This document shows, in pieces, positions 55,668 to 64,000 of a stretch of DNA of 64,000 bases (its first letter is position 1; every line of letters begins with the position of its first letter). The stretch comes from Mycobacterium sp. PS03-16 (GTDB taxonomy: Bacteria; Actinomycetota; Actinomycetes; Mycobacteriales; Mycobacteriaceae). The DNA lies in the NCBI RefSeq assembly GCF_004570325.1, contig NZ_SPQO01000020.1, positions 1-64,000 on the forward strand, written 5' to 3'. Below the pieces are notes generated by a model. That model was not told the origin of the DNA. It made no database searches and saw nothing but the letters and a program-made list of their open reading frames with translations. Both the position numbers and the translations under genes were made by a program.

Positions 55668-56252
55668 TCACTCCGGCAGGTCGACGATCCGGCGCATGGT
55701 GCGGCGTAACTCCTCGCGCAGCGTGTCGTCGTCGATGTCGCTCACCAGCGGATGCATCACGGCGACGCTGATGACCCCGGACAGCATCGCCGCGTGCACG
55801 CGGGCCCGGGCGCCGGTCTCCTCGCCGAGCATCGTGGCGTAGAGCCGGTCGATGAACCGGCCGAACGGCGGATGCTCGGCGAGCACCCGCACGATCACCG
55901 GATCGAACTGCAGGACGCTGACCATGCGACGGCGTTCGACGGCGAGATCGACCACGCGGCTCAGCAGCATGTCGCGACCGCTGAGGTGGTCGGGTGCGGC
56001 TTCGGCCGCCTCCAGTGCGCCCTCCAGACCTCCGAGTTCCCGCTCGGTCAGCGCGATCACGATGTCATCCTTGGTCTTGAACTGGTGGTAGACCGCGGCT
56101 TTGGTCACGCCGATGCGGTCGGCGATCATCTGCAGCGACGTGCCGCTGACACCGTGTTCGGCGATCAGCGCGAGCGCCGCGTCCAGGACACGGGTCTGCG
56201 CCGCGCTGCGCCGGATACCCGCGAAGCGACTCCCTGGTTCTGCCGAGACCAC
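55668..56252 (-). CDS. TetR/AcrR-family transcriptional regulator
   Basis: A 194-residue repressor: N-terminal helix-turn-helix (TRVLDAALALIAEHGVSGTSL, MIADRIGVTKAAVYHQFKTK, residues about 18-60) and a helical ligand domain. GTG start at 56252. It is the only TetR-type gene in the cluster and the best guess for the protein that binds the GAGAAT-N3-ATTCTC palindromes. It lies 33 bp after the upstream FAD-dehydrogenase gene, so it may be cotranscribed. Confidence 0.92.
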   Translation of the reverse strand: MVSAEPGSRFAGIRRSAAQTRVLDAALALIAEHGVSGTSLQMIADRIGVTKAAVYHQFKTKDDIVIALTERELGGLEGALEAAEAAPDHLSGRDMLLSRVVDLAVERRRMVSVLQFDPVIVRVLAEHPPFGRFIDRLYATMLGEETGARARVHAAMLSGVISVAVMHPLVSDIDDDTLREELRRTMRRIVDLPE

Positions 56253-56285
56253 CTCACCAGGGTAGTGATCGCGGTGACCGGAATG

Positions 56286-57926
56286 TCAGTACCGCAGCGA
56301 TTCGCCGGTCGCGGCCGCGTGCCCCGCGCGTACCCCGAACACCATGGCCGGCCCCAGCGTCCCGCCCGCGCCGCCGTACGCCTTACCCGTGGCGCCGGCC
56401 ATCGCATTGCCCGCGGCGAACAGCCCCGGAATCGGCCTGCCGCTGACATGCAGCACACGGCCGTCGCGGTCGGTGCGCGGTCCGCCCTTGGTGCCCATCG
56501 CGCCGATCGACACCGGCACCGCGTAGTAGGGCGGTGTGTCGATCGGGCCGAGCGTCTGCAGGGCCGGCGTGGGCGCGTGCGGGTCTCCCCAGTATCCGTC
56601 GTATGCGCTTGCGCCCCGGCCGAACTCAGGGTCGCGCTCCTCGGCGACGTGGCGGTTCCACTCCTGCAGGGTGCGGCTCAGCCCGTCGACGTCGATCCCG
56701 GTCTTGTCGCCGAGCTCGTGCAGATCCCGCGACTGGCAGAACCAGTCCGGGGCCGGGCCGTCGGGCTCGACGCCCAGGAACCCGTACTTCTTCAGGTGCA
56801 GCGAATCGAAGACGATCCAGGCCGGATCGTTGACGTATCCGAGCCGCGGGTCGAGGTACTGGAATGCGCCCGCCATCGAGTTGTACTCGCCGGCCTCATT
56901 GAGGAAGCGCCGTCCGGCCCGGTTGACGATGATGCTGCGCGGCCTGGTGCGTTCGAGCCGGACGCTGCGGCTGCGGGGATGACCGTCGATGGTGTCGCCG
57001 GGGATCTGGACGATCGGCACCCACCACGCCTCACCCATGTTGGCCAGCTCGGCGCCGTGGGCCATGACCATGCGCAGCCCGTCCCCGGTGTTGTTGGGCG
57101 GCGACACCGCGCCGCGCATCGGACCGCGCAGGAACGCCTCGACGAGTGCGGTGTCCCACTCGAAACCGCCGGTGCCCAGAATCACGGCGCGTCGTGCGCG
57201 CACCCGGATCTCCCCGTCCGGCCGGGCGATCCGCACCCCGGTGATGCGGCCGGATTCGGCGATCAGCTCGACGGCGCGGGCCTCGGTGACGGGCTCGACC
57301 CCGCGGTCGAGCAGTCCCTCGAGCAGGCCGGCGATCAGTGCGGTGCCGGCGACGCACGGATCCTCGAGGGTCTCGTCGACCGAGGCGTGGATGCGGGCCC
57401 TGGTCTCGGCGTCGATGCCGACGTTGCTGAAGTCGGCGGGGAAGGAGGTGATCCGGTCCCGCCACGGCCCCAGCCGCGCGAGGTCGAACGGCGCGGCCGA
57501 CAACGACCGGCCCCCGCCGGGACGCCCGCCCGGCAGTTCGGGTTTGTAGTCGGGAAACCCCTCGGCGATCGTGAACCGCAGCGCGCTGTGCGTCTCGATG
57601 ACCTCCAGGGCGAGGGGGCCGGTCCGCACGAACGTCTCGACCAGGTCCTCGTCCATCACGCCCAGCGACTGCGCCCGCAGATAGGCCAGCGCGTCGCCGA
57701 CCGGGAGCTCGCCGTCGGGAGACCGGTCGTGCGCGGGAATCCACACGATGCCGCCGGAGACGGCGGTGGTGCCGCCCACGGTGGCCGCCTTCTCGTAGAT
57801 CGCGACCGAGGCGCCGTCGGCAGCGGCGCTGAGCGCGGCGGCCAGCCCGGCCCCGCCGCTGCCCAGCACCACGACGTCTGCCTCGCTGTCCCAGAGCTCG
57901 TTCGACGGTCGATCTGCTCGAGTCAC
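56286..57926 (-). CDS. FAD-dependent dehydrogenase, 3-ketosteroid delta1-dehydrogenase-like
   Basis: A 546-residue flavoprotein of the FRD/KstD family. ADP-binding GSGGAGLAAALSA and E31-type KAATVGGTTAVSGGIVWIP near the N-terminus, with the second FAD contact LGTGGFEWD, and the C-terminal GLFAAGNAMAGATGKAYGGAGGTLGPAMVFG. KstD-type enzymes introduce C=C bonds next to a ring ketone. The substrate here could be a cyclic ketone other than a steroid. The IclR gene lies upstream on the same strand, and the TetR gene downstream. Confidence 0.88.
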   Translation of the reverse strand: MTRADRPSNELWDSEADVVVLGSGGAGLAAALSAAADGASVAIYEKAATVGGTTAVSGGIVWIPAHDRSPDGELPVGDALAYLRAQSLGVMDEDLVETFVRTGPLALEVIETHSALRFTIAEGFPDYKPELPGGRPGGGRSLSAAPFDLARLGPWRDRITSFPADFSNVGIDAETRARIHASVDETLEDPCVAGTALIAGLLEGLLDRGVEPVTEARAVELIAESGRITGVRIARPDGEIRVRARRAVILGTGGFEWDTALVEAFLRGPMRGAVSPPNNTGDGLRMVMAHGAELANMGEAWWVPIVQIPGDTIDGHPRSRSVRLERTRPRSIIVNRAGRRFLNEAGEYNSMAGAFQYLDPRLGYVNDPAWIVFDSLHLKKYGFLGVEPDGPAPDWFCQSRDLHELGDKTGIDVDGLSRTLQEWNRHVAEERDPEFGRGASAYDGYWGDPHAPTPALQTLGPIDTPPYYAVPVSIGAMGTKGGPRTDRDGRVLHVSGRPIPGLFAAGNAMAGATGKAYGGAGGTLGPAMVFGVRAGHAAATGESLRY

Positions 57927-57953
57927 ACCGACTCCTTTCTCCGACGCGGGCGA

Positions 57954-58661
57954 CTACAGGATGGCGGCGAGCCGGGCGGCGGCGTCGAGGACCGCGTCCT
58001 TGCCGTTCAGCACCACGTCCTCGCGATGCGAGATCACGTTGATGCACGTCGGCGGCGACGGTGGTCGCCGCCGCACCGGGACCGCCAGACCGTAGGTGTT
58101 CGGTTCGATCTCGCCGTGGGTGATGACCCATCCCTGAGCGCGGGTCTGCGGCACCAGATCCCGTTCTCCCGGACGCGGCGGCATGCTGGCCAGCAGCGCG
58201 ATCCCCGCCGCGCCGCGGTCGAGTGGATACCGGCTGCCCTCGTGGAACGACAACTGGTAGAAGACGTTCGTCGGCACTATCACCGCGACGGCCACCTGCT
58301 GCTCACCGTCGGCGACCAAGAGCGAGACCGTGGTGCCGAGCTGGTCGGCGAGGCCGCGCAGCACCGGCAGGCTCAGCGCGCGCACGTTGTTGTCGAACGA
58401 CGAGCCCAACAGCGCCAGCCCGGCCGCCGGCCGGTAGCGCCCGTCCTCGCCCTTGGCGACGTAGCGGAACTGGGTGAGCGTTCCGAGTAGGCGGTAGGCG
58501 ATCGTGCGGTGCACCCCGACGTAGTCGGCCACCTGCGCGACCGTCAGTCCGGACGGTGCGGTGGCCACCGCCTGCAGGGCCGACAGCCCCCGGGCCAGGG
58601 TCTGCGACCCGGCCGCGAGTTTGTCGGGCACGTTGCCCGGCGCTCCCTTGACAGACGTCAT
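57954..58661 (-). CDS. IclR-family transcriptional regulator
   Basis: A 235-residue regulator with an N-terminal winged helix (SQTLARGLSALQAVATAPSGLTVAQVADYVGVHRTIAYRLLGTL in outline) and a C-terminal GAF-like effector domain. Family members commonly regulate aromatic-acid operons (for example MhpR and PcaR). It is divergent from the hydrolase/MhpA-like operon across about 105 bp and likely controls it. The effector is unknown. Confidence 0.9.
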   Translation of the reverse strand: MTSVKGAPGNVPDKLAAGSQTLARGLSALQAVATAPSGLTVAQVADYVGVHRTIAYRLLGTLTQFRYVAKGEDGRYRPAAGLALLGSSFDNNVRALSLPVLRGLADQLGTTVSLLVADGEQQVAVAVIVPTNVFYQLSFHEGSRYPLDRGAAGIALLASMPPRPGERDLVPQTRAQGWVITHGEIEPNTYGLAVPVRRRPPSPPTCINVISHREDVVLNGKDAVLDAAARLAAIL

Positions 58662-58728
58662 CGGGGAAGTGATGCTCTAAACATAGTGCACATTAGTGAG
58701 CGATATTAGCACAGCATGTTATCGTCCA

Positions 58729-58747
58729 ATGAGAACGTCATTTTCAT
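58729..58747. promoter_or_regulatory. Imperfect palindrome in the IclR-hydrolase divergent gap
   Basis: ATGAGAACGTCATTTTCAT, 7 of 9 arm positions paired. Its core GAGAACGTCATTTTC matches 11 of 15 bases of the GAGAATAACATTCTC site. It could be a weak copy of the same operator or an IclR-type site. It lies 20 bp before the favoured hydrolase start. Confidence 0.4.
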
Positions 58748-58766
58748 CGCGAGGAGCACAGGACTG

Positions 58767-59633
58767 GTGGCGGAGCACGAAAGCGTGTGGAGCGACCTGC
58801 AGGGCGTCGCGTTCTCCCAGGGCTATCTCGACGCCGGCGGAGTGCGCACCCGCTACCTGCATGCGGGGGATCCCGCTGCGCCCGCGCTGGTGCTGCTGCA
58901 CGGGTCCGGCGGGCACGCCGAGGCCTACGTACGCAACTTCGAGGCCCACGCCGAGCACTTCTCGACCTGGTCGATCGACATGCTCGGCCACGGGTACACC
59001 GACAAACCCGGTCATCCCCTGGAGGTACGGCACTACGTCGAGCATCTGGCCGCGTTCCTCGACGCGATCGGCGCCGAGCGGGCGTCCCTGAGCGGTGAGT
59101 CGCTCGGCGGCTGGGTGGCCTCGCGCTTCGCGGTCGACCATCCGGGGCGTCTGAATCGGTTGGTGCTCAACACGGCCGGCGGCTCGCAGGCCGATCCCGA
59201 GGTGATGAAGCGCATCATCACGTTGTCCATGGCGGCCGCGGAGGAGCCCAGCTGGGATACCGTGCAGGCCCGGGTCAAGTGGCTGATGGCCGACAAGACC
59301 AAGGATTACGACGACATCGTCGCCAGCCGCCAGCGGGTGTACCGCCAGCCCGGGTTCGTCGACGCGATGCGCGACATCATGGCTCTGCAGGATCCCGAGA
59401 TCCGGGCCCGCAACCTGATGACCGCCGCCGACTACGGGGCGATCAGCGCCCCGACGCTGGTGCTGTGGACCAGCGACGATCCGACCGCCGATGTCAGTGA
59501 GGGCCGGCGCATCTCGGAGATGATCCCCGGCGCCCGATTCGAGGTGATGCCCGACTGCGGGCACTGGCCGCAGTACGAGGATCCGAAGACGTTCAACCGG
59601 CTGCATCTCGACTTCCTGCTGGGGAAGCGATGA
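58767..59633 (+). CDS. Alpha/beta hydrolase, meta-cleavage-product hydrolase type (MhpC/HsaD/BphD-like)
   Basis: A 288-residue hydrolase. Nucleophile S112 in SGESLGGW, oxyanion HGSGGHA, acidic residue in [11 protein letters not shown], and His in CGHWPQYE. Such enzymes cleave the C-C bond of vinylogous 1,5-diketones made by extradiol dioxygenases. The GTG at 58767 was preferred over the ATG at 58716 because GAGGAG precedes it and the extra N-terminus would run through the regulatory gap. The next gene starts in its stop (ATGA). Confidence 0.87.
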   Translation: MAEHESVWSDLQGVAFSQGYLDAGGVRTRYLHAGDPAAPALVLLHGSGGHAEAYVRNFEAHAEHFSTWSIDMLGHGYTDKPGHPLEVRHYVEHLAAFLDAIGAERASLSGESLGGWVASRFAVDHPGRLNRLVLNTAGGSQADPEVMKRIITLSMAAAEEPSWDTVQARVKWLMADKTKDYDDIVASRQRVYRQPGFVDAMRDIMALQDPEIRARNLMTAADYGAISAPTLVLWTSDDPTADVSEGRRISEMIPGARFEVMPDCGHWPQYEDPKTFNRLHLDFLLGKR

Positions 59634-61309
59634 GCGACGACGTCGACGTCGTCATCGTCGGGGCGGGCCCGGTGGGCCTGACGCTCGCCAACATCCTCGG
59701 CGGGCAGGGGGTGCGCACGCTGGTCGTCGAGGAGCGCGACACGCTGATCGACTATCCGCGCGGCGTCGGCCTCGACGACGAGGCGCTGCGGACCTTCCAG
59801 GGCATCGGCCTGGTCGAGCGGGTTCTGCCGCATACGGTGCCGAACCAGATCCTGCGGTTCTTCGACGGCAACCGGCGGCTGCTCGCCGAGATGGCGCCGC
59901 CGGACGCCCGGTTCGGCTGGCCCAAGCGCAACGGGTTCGTCCAGCCGATGGTCGACGCCGAGTTGCTCGCCGGCCTCGACCGGTTCGACCACGTCGAGGT
60001 GCGCTGGGGCCGCAAGATGCTGTCGTGCACCGAGACCGCCGACGGTGTGATGGTGGAACTGCCCGGCGGAACCGCCCACGCCCGCTATCTGGTGGGTTGC
60101 GACGGCGGCCGCAGCGCCACCCGGCACCTGATGGGCGTGTCGTTCGAGGGCACCACCTCGGCGACCCGCTGGCTGGTCGTCGACATCGCCAACGATCCGC
60201 TCGGCCACCCCAACAGCGAGGTGGGCGCCGACCCGGCGCGGCCGTACGCGTCGATCTCGATCGCCCACGGCATCCGGCGGTTCGAGTTCATGATCCACGC
60301 CGAGGAGACCGACGAGCAGGTCGAGGAACCGGAGTTCATCCACCGGATGCTCGGCCGGTTCGTGCCGCATCCCGAGCGGGTCGACGTGATCCGCCACCGC
60401 GTCTACACCCACCACTCCCGGATCGCCGGGGCGTTCCGCAAGGGCCGGCTGTTCCTCGCCGGTGACGCCGCCCATCTGATGCCGGTCTGGCAGGGGCAGG
60501 GGTACAACAGCGGCATTCGTGATGCGGCGAATCTCGGCTGGAAGCTGGCCGCGGTGGTCAACGGCCAGGCCGGCGATGCGCTGCTCGACACCTATGACAC
60601 CGAGCGGCGCAAGCACGCCAGGGCGATGATCGACCTGTCCACGATGGTGGGCCGCGTCATCTCGCCGACCAACCGCCACGTCGCGACGTTGCGGGACAAG
60701 CTGATCCGCGGCGCGTCGGTGGTGCCGACGCTCAAACGCTACGTGCTGGAGATGCGCTTCAAACCGATGCCCCGCTACGACCAGGGTGCGGTCCACCACG
60801 CCGAGCCGCCGACCGCCACGTCCCCGACCGGGACCCTGTTCGTCCAGCCCCGCGTCGACACCCGCGATCAGCGCAACGTGTTGCTCGACGAGGTGCTGGG
60901 CACGGGGTTCGCGGTGCTGTGCTGGAACAACGATCCGCGGGCGCTGCTCGGCGCCGAGGCCTTCGCGCGGTGGACGGCGCTGGGCGCGCGGTTCGTCGCC
61001 GCCCGCCCGCTCACCCAGCTGCACTGGACCGGTCACGACGACCCCGATGTGGTGGTCGTGGGAGACCGCACCGGCGCGCTCAAGGGCTGGTTCGACGCCC
61101 ACACCGAATCCGTGCTGTTCCTGCGCCCGGACCGCTGCATCGCCGGTGCCTGCATCGCCCAGCGCGCCCCTGAGATCAGCGCCGCGCTGTTCGACGTCCT
61201 GCATCTGACCCAGGGAGGAGGCAATGGTCACCATGGCGGAAGTCGCCCTGTGCTGCATGTCGCACAGCCCGCTGTTGAATCTTCCGGGACCGTCGCGGGA
61301 ACTCCTTGA
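59630..61309 (+). CDS. FAD-dependent aromatic hydroxylase, MhpA-like
   Basis: A 559-residue group A flavin monooxygenase. [17 protein letters not shown] (dinucleotide fold), [13 protein letters not shown] (DG motif) and [33 protein letters not shown] (GD motif) are present, with a C-terminal thioredoxin-like domain. MhpA hydroxylates 3-(3-hydroxyphenyl)propionate to a catechol. The last 28 residues (a tail after LHLTQGGG) overlap the dioxygenase start by 86 nt and look non-conserved. It begins at an ATG that overlaps the hydrolase stop. Confidence 0.9.
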   Translation: MSDDVDVVIVGAGPVGLTLANILGGQGVRTLVVEERDTLIDYPRGVGLDDEALRTFQGIGLVERVLPHTVPNQILRFFDGNRRLLAEMAPPDARFGWPKRNGFVQPMVDAELLAGLDRFDHVEVRWGRKMLSCTETADGVMVELPGGTAHARYLVGCDGGRSATRHLMGVSFEGTTSATRWLVVDIANDPLGHPNSEVGADPARPYASISIAHGIRRFEFMIHAEETDEQVEEPEFIHRMLGRFVPHPERVDVIRHRVYTHHSRIAGAFRKGRLFLAGDAAHLMPVWQGQGYNSGIRDAANLGWKLAAVVNGQAGDALLDTYDTERRKHARAMIDLSTMVGRVISPTNRHVATLRDKLIRGASVVPTLKRYVLEMRFKPMPRYDQGAVHHAEPPTATSPTGTLFVQPRVDTRDQRNVLLDEVLGTGFAVLCWNNDPRALLGAEAFARWTALGARFVAARPLTQLHWTGHDDPDVVVVGDRTGALKGWFDAHTESVLFLRPDRCIAGACIAQRAPEISAALFDVLHLTQGGGNGHHGGSRPVLHVAQPAVESSGTVAGTP

Positions 61310-62174
61310 CGAGATCGAGGCCGCGCTGGCCCGGGCGCGCGACTTCGTCACCGCGTTCGACCCGGAACTGGTGGTCACGTTCTCGCCGGACCACTACAAC
61401 GGCTTCTTCTACAAACTGATGCCGCCGTTCTGCGTGGGCACCGCCGCGCAGGGCGTCGGCGATTACGGAACTCACGCCGGACCGCTCGACGTACCGCAGG
61501 AACGGGCGGGCGAACTCGCCGCCGCGGTGCTGGAAGCCGGTGTGGACGCCGCGATTTCGGCCAGCATGGACGTCGATCACGGCACCGTGCAGCCGCTGGA
61601 GAAGCTGTTCGGTGACGCCACCGCCCGGCCCGTCATCCCGGTGTTCATCAACTCCGTCGCCACGCCGCTGGGGCCGCTGAAGCGTTCCCGGGCGCTGGGG
61701 GCCGCGGTCGGCGGGTACCTGGCGTCGCTCGGCAAGCGCGTCCTCGTGGTGGGATCCGGTGGCCTGTCGCATGACCCGCCGGTGCCGACGCTGGCCACCG
61801 CACCGCCTGCGGCGCTGGACCGGATCGTGCGCGGCGCCCCGATGAGCGCCGAACAGCGCATGGCGCGGCAGTCCGCCGTGATCGACGCCGCGCGCGCCTT
61901 CGCGCACGGGCACAGCCCGCTGCAGCCGCTCAATCCGGCCTGGGACCAGACGTTCCTGGAGATCCTCGACGAGGGCCGGCTGACCGACCTGGACGGGTGG
62001 TCGAACCCGTTCATCGCCCGCGAGGGCGGCAACTCCGCGCACGAGATTCGCACCTGGGTGGCGGCGTTCGCCGCCCTCGCGGCTGCGGGTCCCTACCGGA
62101 CGACGCAGCGGTTCTACCGTGCCGCGCCGGAATTGATCGCAGGTTTCGCCATCCGGACGGCGGTGCCGGCATGA
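61224..62174 (+). CDS. Extradiol ring-cleavage dioxygenase, MhpB-like (class III)
   Basis: A 316-residue type II extradiol dioxygenase, close to E. coli MhpB in many blocks: CMSHSPLL (His ligand), [48 protein letters not shown] and [12 protein letters not shown]. It cleaves a catechol-type diol at the meta position using Fe(II). The ATG follows a strong GGGAGGAGG at 61214, inside the end of the hydroxylase frame. Hydrolase, hydroxylase and dioxygenase form an unbroken operon. Confidence 0.93.
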   Translation: MVTMAEVALCCMSHSPLLNLPGPSRELLDEIEAALARARDFVTAFDPELVVTFSPDHYNGFFYKLMPPFCVGTAAQGVGDYGTHAGPLDVPQERAGELAAAVLEAGVDAAISASMDVDHGTVQPLEKLFGDATARPVIPVFINSVATPLGPLKRSRALGAAVGGYLASLGKRVLVVGSGGLSHDPPVPTLATAPPAALDRIVRGAPMSAEQRMARQSAVIDAARAFAHGHSPLQPLNPAWDQTFLEILDEGRLTDLDGWSNPFIAREGGNSAHEIRTWVAAFAALAAAGPYRTTQRFYRAAPELIAGFAIRTAVPA

Positions 62175-63961
62175 TCCCCGACGCGTCGGCCGCCATGCCG
62201 TTCGACACCGAGGTCGACGTCCTCGTCGTCGGGTCCGGCGGTGGCGGCATGACCGCCGCGTTGACCGCCGACGCGGCCGGGCTCGACACGCTGGTGGTGG
62301 AGAAGGCCGCCAAGTACGGCGGGTCGACCGCACTGTCCGGCGGCGGCATCTGGGTACCGGGTGCGCCGTCGCAGCGCCGGGCCGGCTACACGCCCGACCC
62401 CGACGAGGTCTTCGGCTACCTCCGCCGGATCACCGACGGACTGGTCAGCGACGCGCGGTTGCGCGCGTACGTCGACGCCGCACCGGAGATGATGGAGTTC
62501 CTCGAACAACTCAGTCCGTGGTTCGAGTTCGTCTGGAAGCCCGGCTACGCCGACTACTACCCCGAGCTGCCGGGCGGCTCCGCACTGGGCAGCACGATCA
62601 ACGTGCCTGCGATCGACCTGCGCGTGCTGGGCGACGAGGAACAGAACCTGCTGCAGCCGCTGGCCCTGGCGCCGAGAGGGATCTGGTTCGCGCCCAAAGA
62701 CCTACGGCTGTTCTACCAGGTGCGCCAGAATTGGCGCGGCAAAGCCGTTCTGGTCAAGCTGATCTGGCGGATGGTCAGGGCCCGGGTGTTCGGTGACCGG
62801 ATGGCCGCGATTGGACAGTCGCTGGCCGCGCGGATGCGGCTGGCGCTGGCCCAGCAGAGGATCCCGCTGTGGCTGGACGCGCCGATGACCGAGCTCATCG
62901 CCGACCCCGACGGTGCGGTGGTCGGAGCCGTCGTCGACAAGGACGGGCGCGCGTGCCGGATCCGCACGCGCCGCGGGGTGATCCTGGCCGCGGGCGGATT
63001 CGACCACGACATGGCCTGGCGCAGGCAACACCTGCCGGAGCTGGAGAAGGACTGGAGCTTCGGCAATCCGGCCGCCATGGGGGACGGGATCCGGGCGGCT
63101 GAGAAGGTCGGCGCCGCAACCGAGCTGCTGGACGAGGCGTGGTGGTTCCCGGCCATCTGCTGGCCCGACGGCCGGTTGCAGTTCATGCTCAACGAACGGA
63201 TGATGCCCTCGCAGTTCGTCGTCAACGGCGCCGGTGAGCGGTTCATCAACGAGGCCGCACCGTACATGGACTTCGCGCACGCGATGATCGACGGCCAGCG
63301 TTCCGGAATCACCCACATCCCGTGCTGGCTGATCACCGACATCCGGTCCTTTCACCGCTACGTGGTGGCCGGGCACCTGCCCATCCCCAAGGTCCCGTTC
63401 GCGCCGGTGCCCACCGGTGCGAAGGTGCCGAAGGCGTGGCTGGAGTCCGGGGTGGTCGAGGAGGCCCACAGCTGGGAGGAGCTGGCCGGCAAGATCGGTG
63501 TGCCGCCGGAGAACTTGCGCCGCACCGCCGAGCGCTTCAACGAGCTCGCCCGCAACGGTCACGACGACGACTTCGGCCGCGGCGACAGCGCCTACGACAA
63601 CTACTACGGCGACCCCACGCTGCCCAACCCCAACCTGCACCCGCTGGGCAAGCCGCCGTACTACGCGTTCCAGATCATCCTCGGCGACCTCGGCACCTCG
63701 GGAGGCCTGCGCACCGACGAACACGCGCGGGTCCTGCGTGACGATGACTCCGCGGTGCCCGGGCTGTACGCGGTCGGCAACAACTCCGCGGCGGTGATGG
63801 GACGCAGCTACGCCGGCGCCGGCGCAACGATCGGCCCGGCCATGACGTTCGGCTATGTCGCCGCCAGGCACCTGGCCGCACAGCAGCTGTCCGCAGACGC
63901 CGACAGCACCCGCCAGACTCACCCCAGTCCAGGGCCGACACCCATCGGAGGTAGTACATGA
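62171..63961 (+). CDS. FAD-dependent dehydrogenase, KstD-like, second copy
   Basis: A 596-residue FRD/KstD-type flavoprotein: [78 protein letters not shown]. It differs in its middle domain from the enzyme at 56286. A Ser/Pro-rich tail follows residue 570. Start overlaps the dioxygenase stop, and its own stop overlaps the next gene (ATGA). Two KstD-like enzymes around ring-cleavage genes suggest dehydrogenation of a cyclic ketone before or after cleavage. Confidence 0.9.
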   Translation: MIPDASAAMPFDTEVDVLVVGSGGGGMTAALTADAAGLDTLVVEKAAKYGGSTALSGGGIWVPGAPSQRRAGYTPDPDEVFGYLRRITDGLVSDARLRAYVDAAPEMMEFLEQLSPWFEFVWKPGYADYYPELPGGSALGSTINVPAIDLRVLGDEEQNLLQPLALAPRGIWFAPKDLRLFYQVRQNWRGKAVLVKLIWRMVRARVFGDRMAAIGQSLAARMRLALAQQRIPLWLDAPMTELIADPDGAVVGAVVDKDGRACRIRTRRGVILAAGGFDHDMAWRRQHLPELEKDWSFGNPAAMGDGIRAAEKVGAATELLDEAWWFPAICWPDGRLQFMLNERMMPSQFVVNGAGERFINEAAPYMDFAHAMIDGQRSGITHIPCWLITDIRSFHRYVVAGHLPIPKVPFAPVPTGAKVPKAWLESGVVEEAHSWEELAGKIGVPPENLRRTAERFNELARNGHDDDFGRGDSAYDNYYGDPTLPNPNLHPLGKPPYYAFQIILGDLGTSGGLRTDEHARVLRDDDSAVPGLYAVGNNSAAVMGRSYAGAGATIGPAMTFGYVAARHLAAQQLSADADSTRQTHPSPGPTPIGGST

Positions 63962-64000
63962 AAATCTCGCTGTTCTACGAATTCCCGCTGCCGCGGCCGT
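63958..64000 (+). CDS. LLM-class flavin monooxygenase, N-terminal start only
   Basis: The first 14 codons ([14 protein letters not shown]) match the start of luciferase-like flavin-dependent monooxygenases. The gene continues past the right edge. It overlaps the previous stop by 4 nt and so belongs to the same operon. Confidence 0.65.
   Translation, partial: MKISLFYEFPLPRP

Noticed and set aside
55752..58490. A very long open frame on the + strand (over 900 codons) across the TetR, FAD-dehydrogenase and IclR genes
   Set aside because: It runs antisense to three clear genes, is made mostly of Arg/Gly/His-rich low-complexity sequence and has no domain. High GC alone keeps such shadow frames open.

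Overview
The window is GC-rich actinobacterial DNA, almost certainly from a rapidly growing mycobacterium (Mycolicibacterium type). The basis is gene order: from the left edge to about 28 kb the genes follow the M. tuberculosis order Rv1323-Rv1343c as I remember it (thiolase, thioredoxin-like Rv1324, glgB, glgE, glgP, dinG, pncB, clpS, Rv1332, Rv1333, mec, cysO, cysM, rhomboid, murI, Rv1339, rph, rdgB-like, Rv1342c, Rv1343c). An MspA-type porin gene, F420/LLM-type oxidoreductases and a 13E12-type HNH protein fit the same group. No rRNA, prophage, transposase or CRISPR array was seen. There is one tRNA (Leu, anticodon TAG).

1-28 kb, conserved core with insertions. It carries maltose-1-phosphate-based alpha-glucan synthesis and phosphorolysis (glgB, glgE, glgP), a DNA helicase (dinG), NAD salvage (pncB), the ClpS adaptor, the CysO-CysM-Mec sulfur-carrier route to cysteine, glutamate racemase, an MBL-fold phosphodiesterase, RNase PH and a house-cleaning NTPase. 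Genes absent from this position in M. tuberculosis are a streptogramin-lyase-like propeller gene fused by overlap to glgP, an MspA-family porin, a zinc-protease lipoprotein, and a TAXI-type TRAP transporter plus a DHA2-type efflux pump. Many genes overlap by 4 nt (GTGA/ATGA), which suggests translationally coupled operons.

28-35 kb, boundary and small modules. The conserved order stops at tRNA-Leu. Next come the HNH/13E12 protein, a DUF4193 protein, a tiny unknown protein, an MHS-family transporter with a coupled LacI-type regulator, and a cytochrome P450-phosphotransferase pair preceded by a LacI-like palindrome.

35-56 kb, acyl-CoA catabolic cluster. A leftward operon (SDR, acyl-CoA ligase, 100-aa unknown, MHS transporter) diverges from a rightward series: split coenzyme-B12 acyl-CoA mutase (large and small subunits), LLM oxidoreductase, CaiB-type CoA transferase, acyl-CoA ligase, paired acyl-CoA dehydrogenases, crotonase, two Fe/2-oxoglutarate (TauD-like) dioxygenases flanking a sulfonate/taurine-type ABC importer, thiolase and a MeaB-type mutase chaperone. 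A small 2Fe-2S ferredoxin and an SDR lie on the opposite strand. Related palindromes (GAGAAT-N3-ATTCTC) occur in several divergent promoter regions, and a TetR-family repressor gene lies in the cluster.

56-64 kb, ring-cleavage cluster. An IclR regulator gene and a KstD-like FAD dehydrogenase gene diverge from a meta-cleavage hydrolase, an MhpA-like flavin hydroxylase, an MhpB-like extradiol dioxygenase, a second KstD-like dehydrogenase and the start of an LLM monooxygenase. The inferred theme is dehydrogenation and hydroxylation of a ring, meta cleavage, CoA activation, a B12-dependent carbon-skeleton rearrangement and thiolysis. The substrate is unknown. The mutase has the substrate-carboxylate residues of methylmalonyl-CoA mutase but a changed neighbouring pocket, so this cluster is the best candidate for an undescribed pathway.
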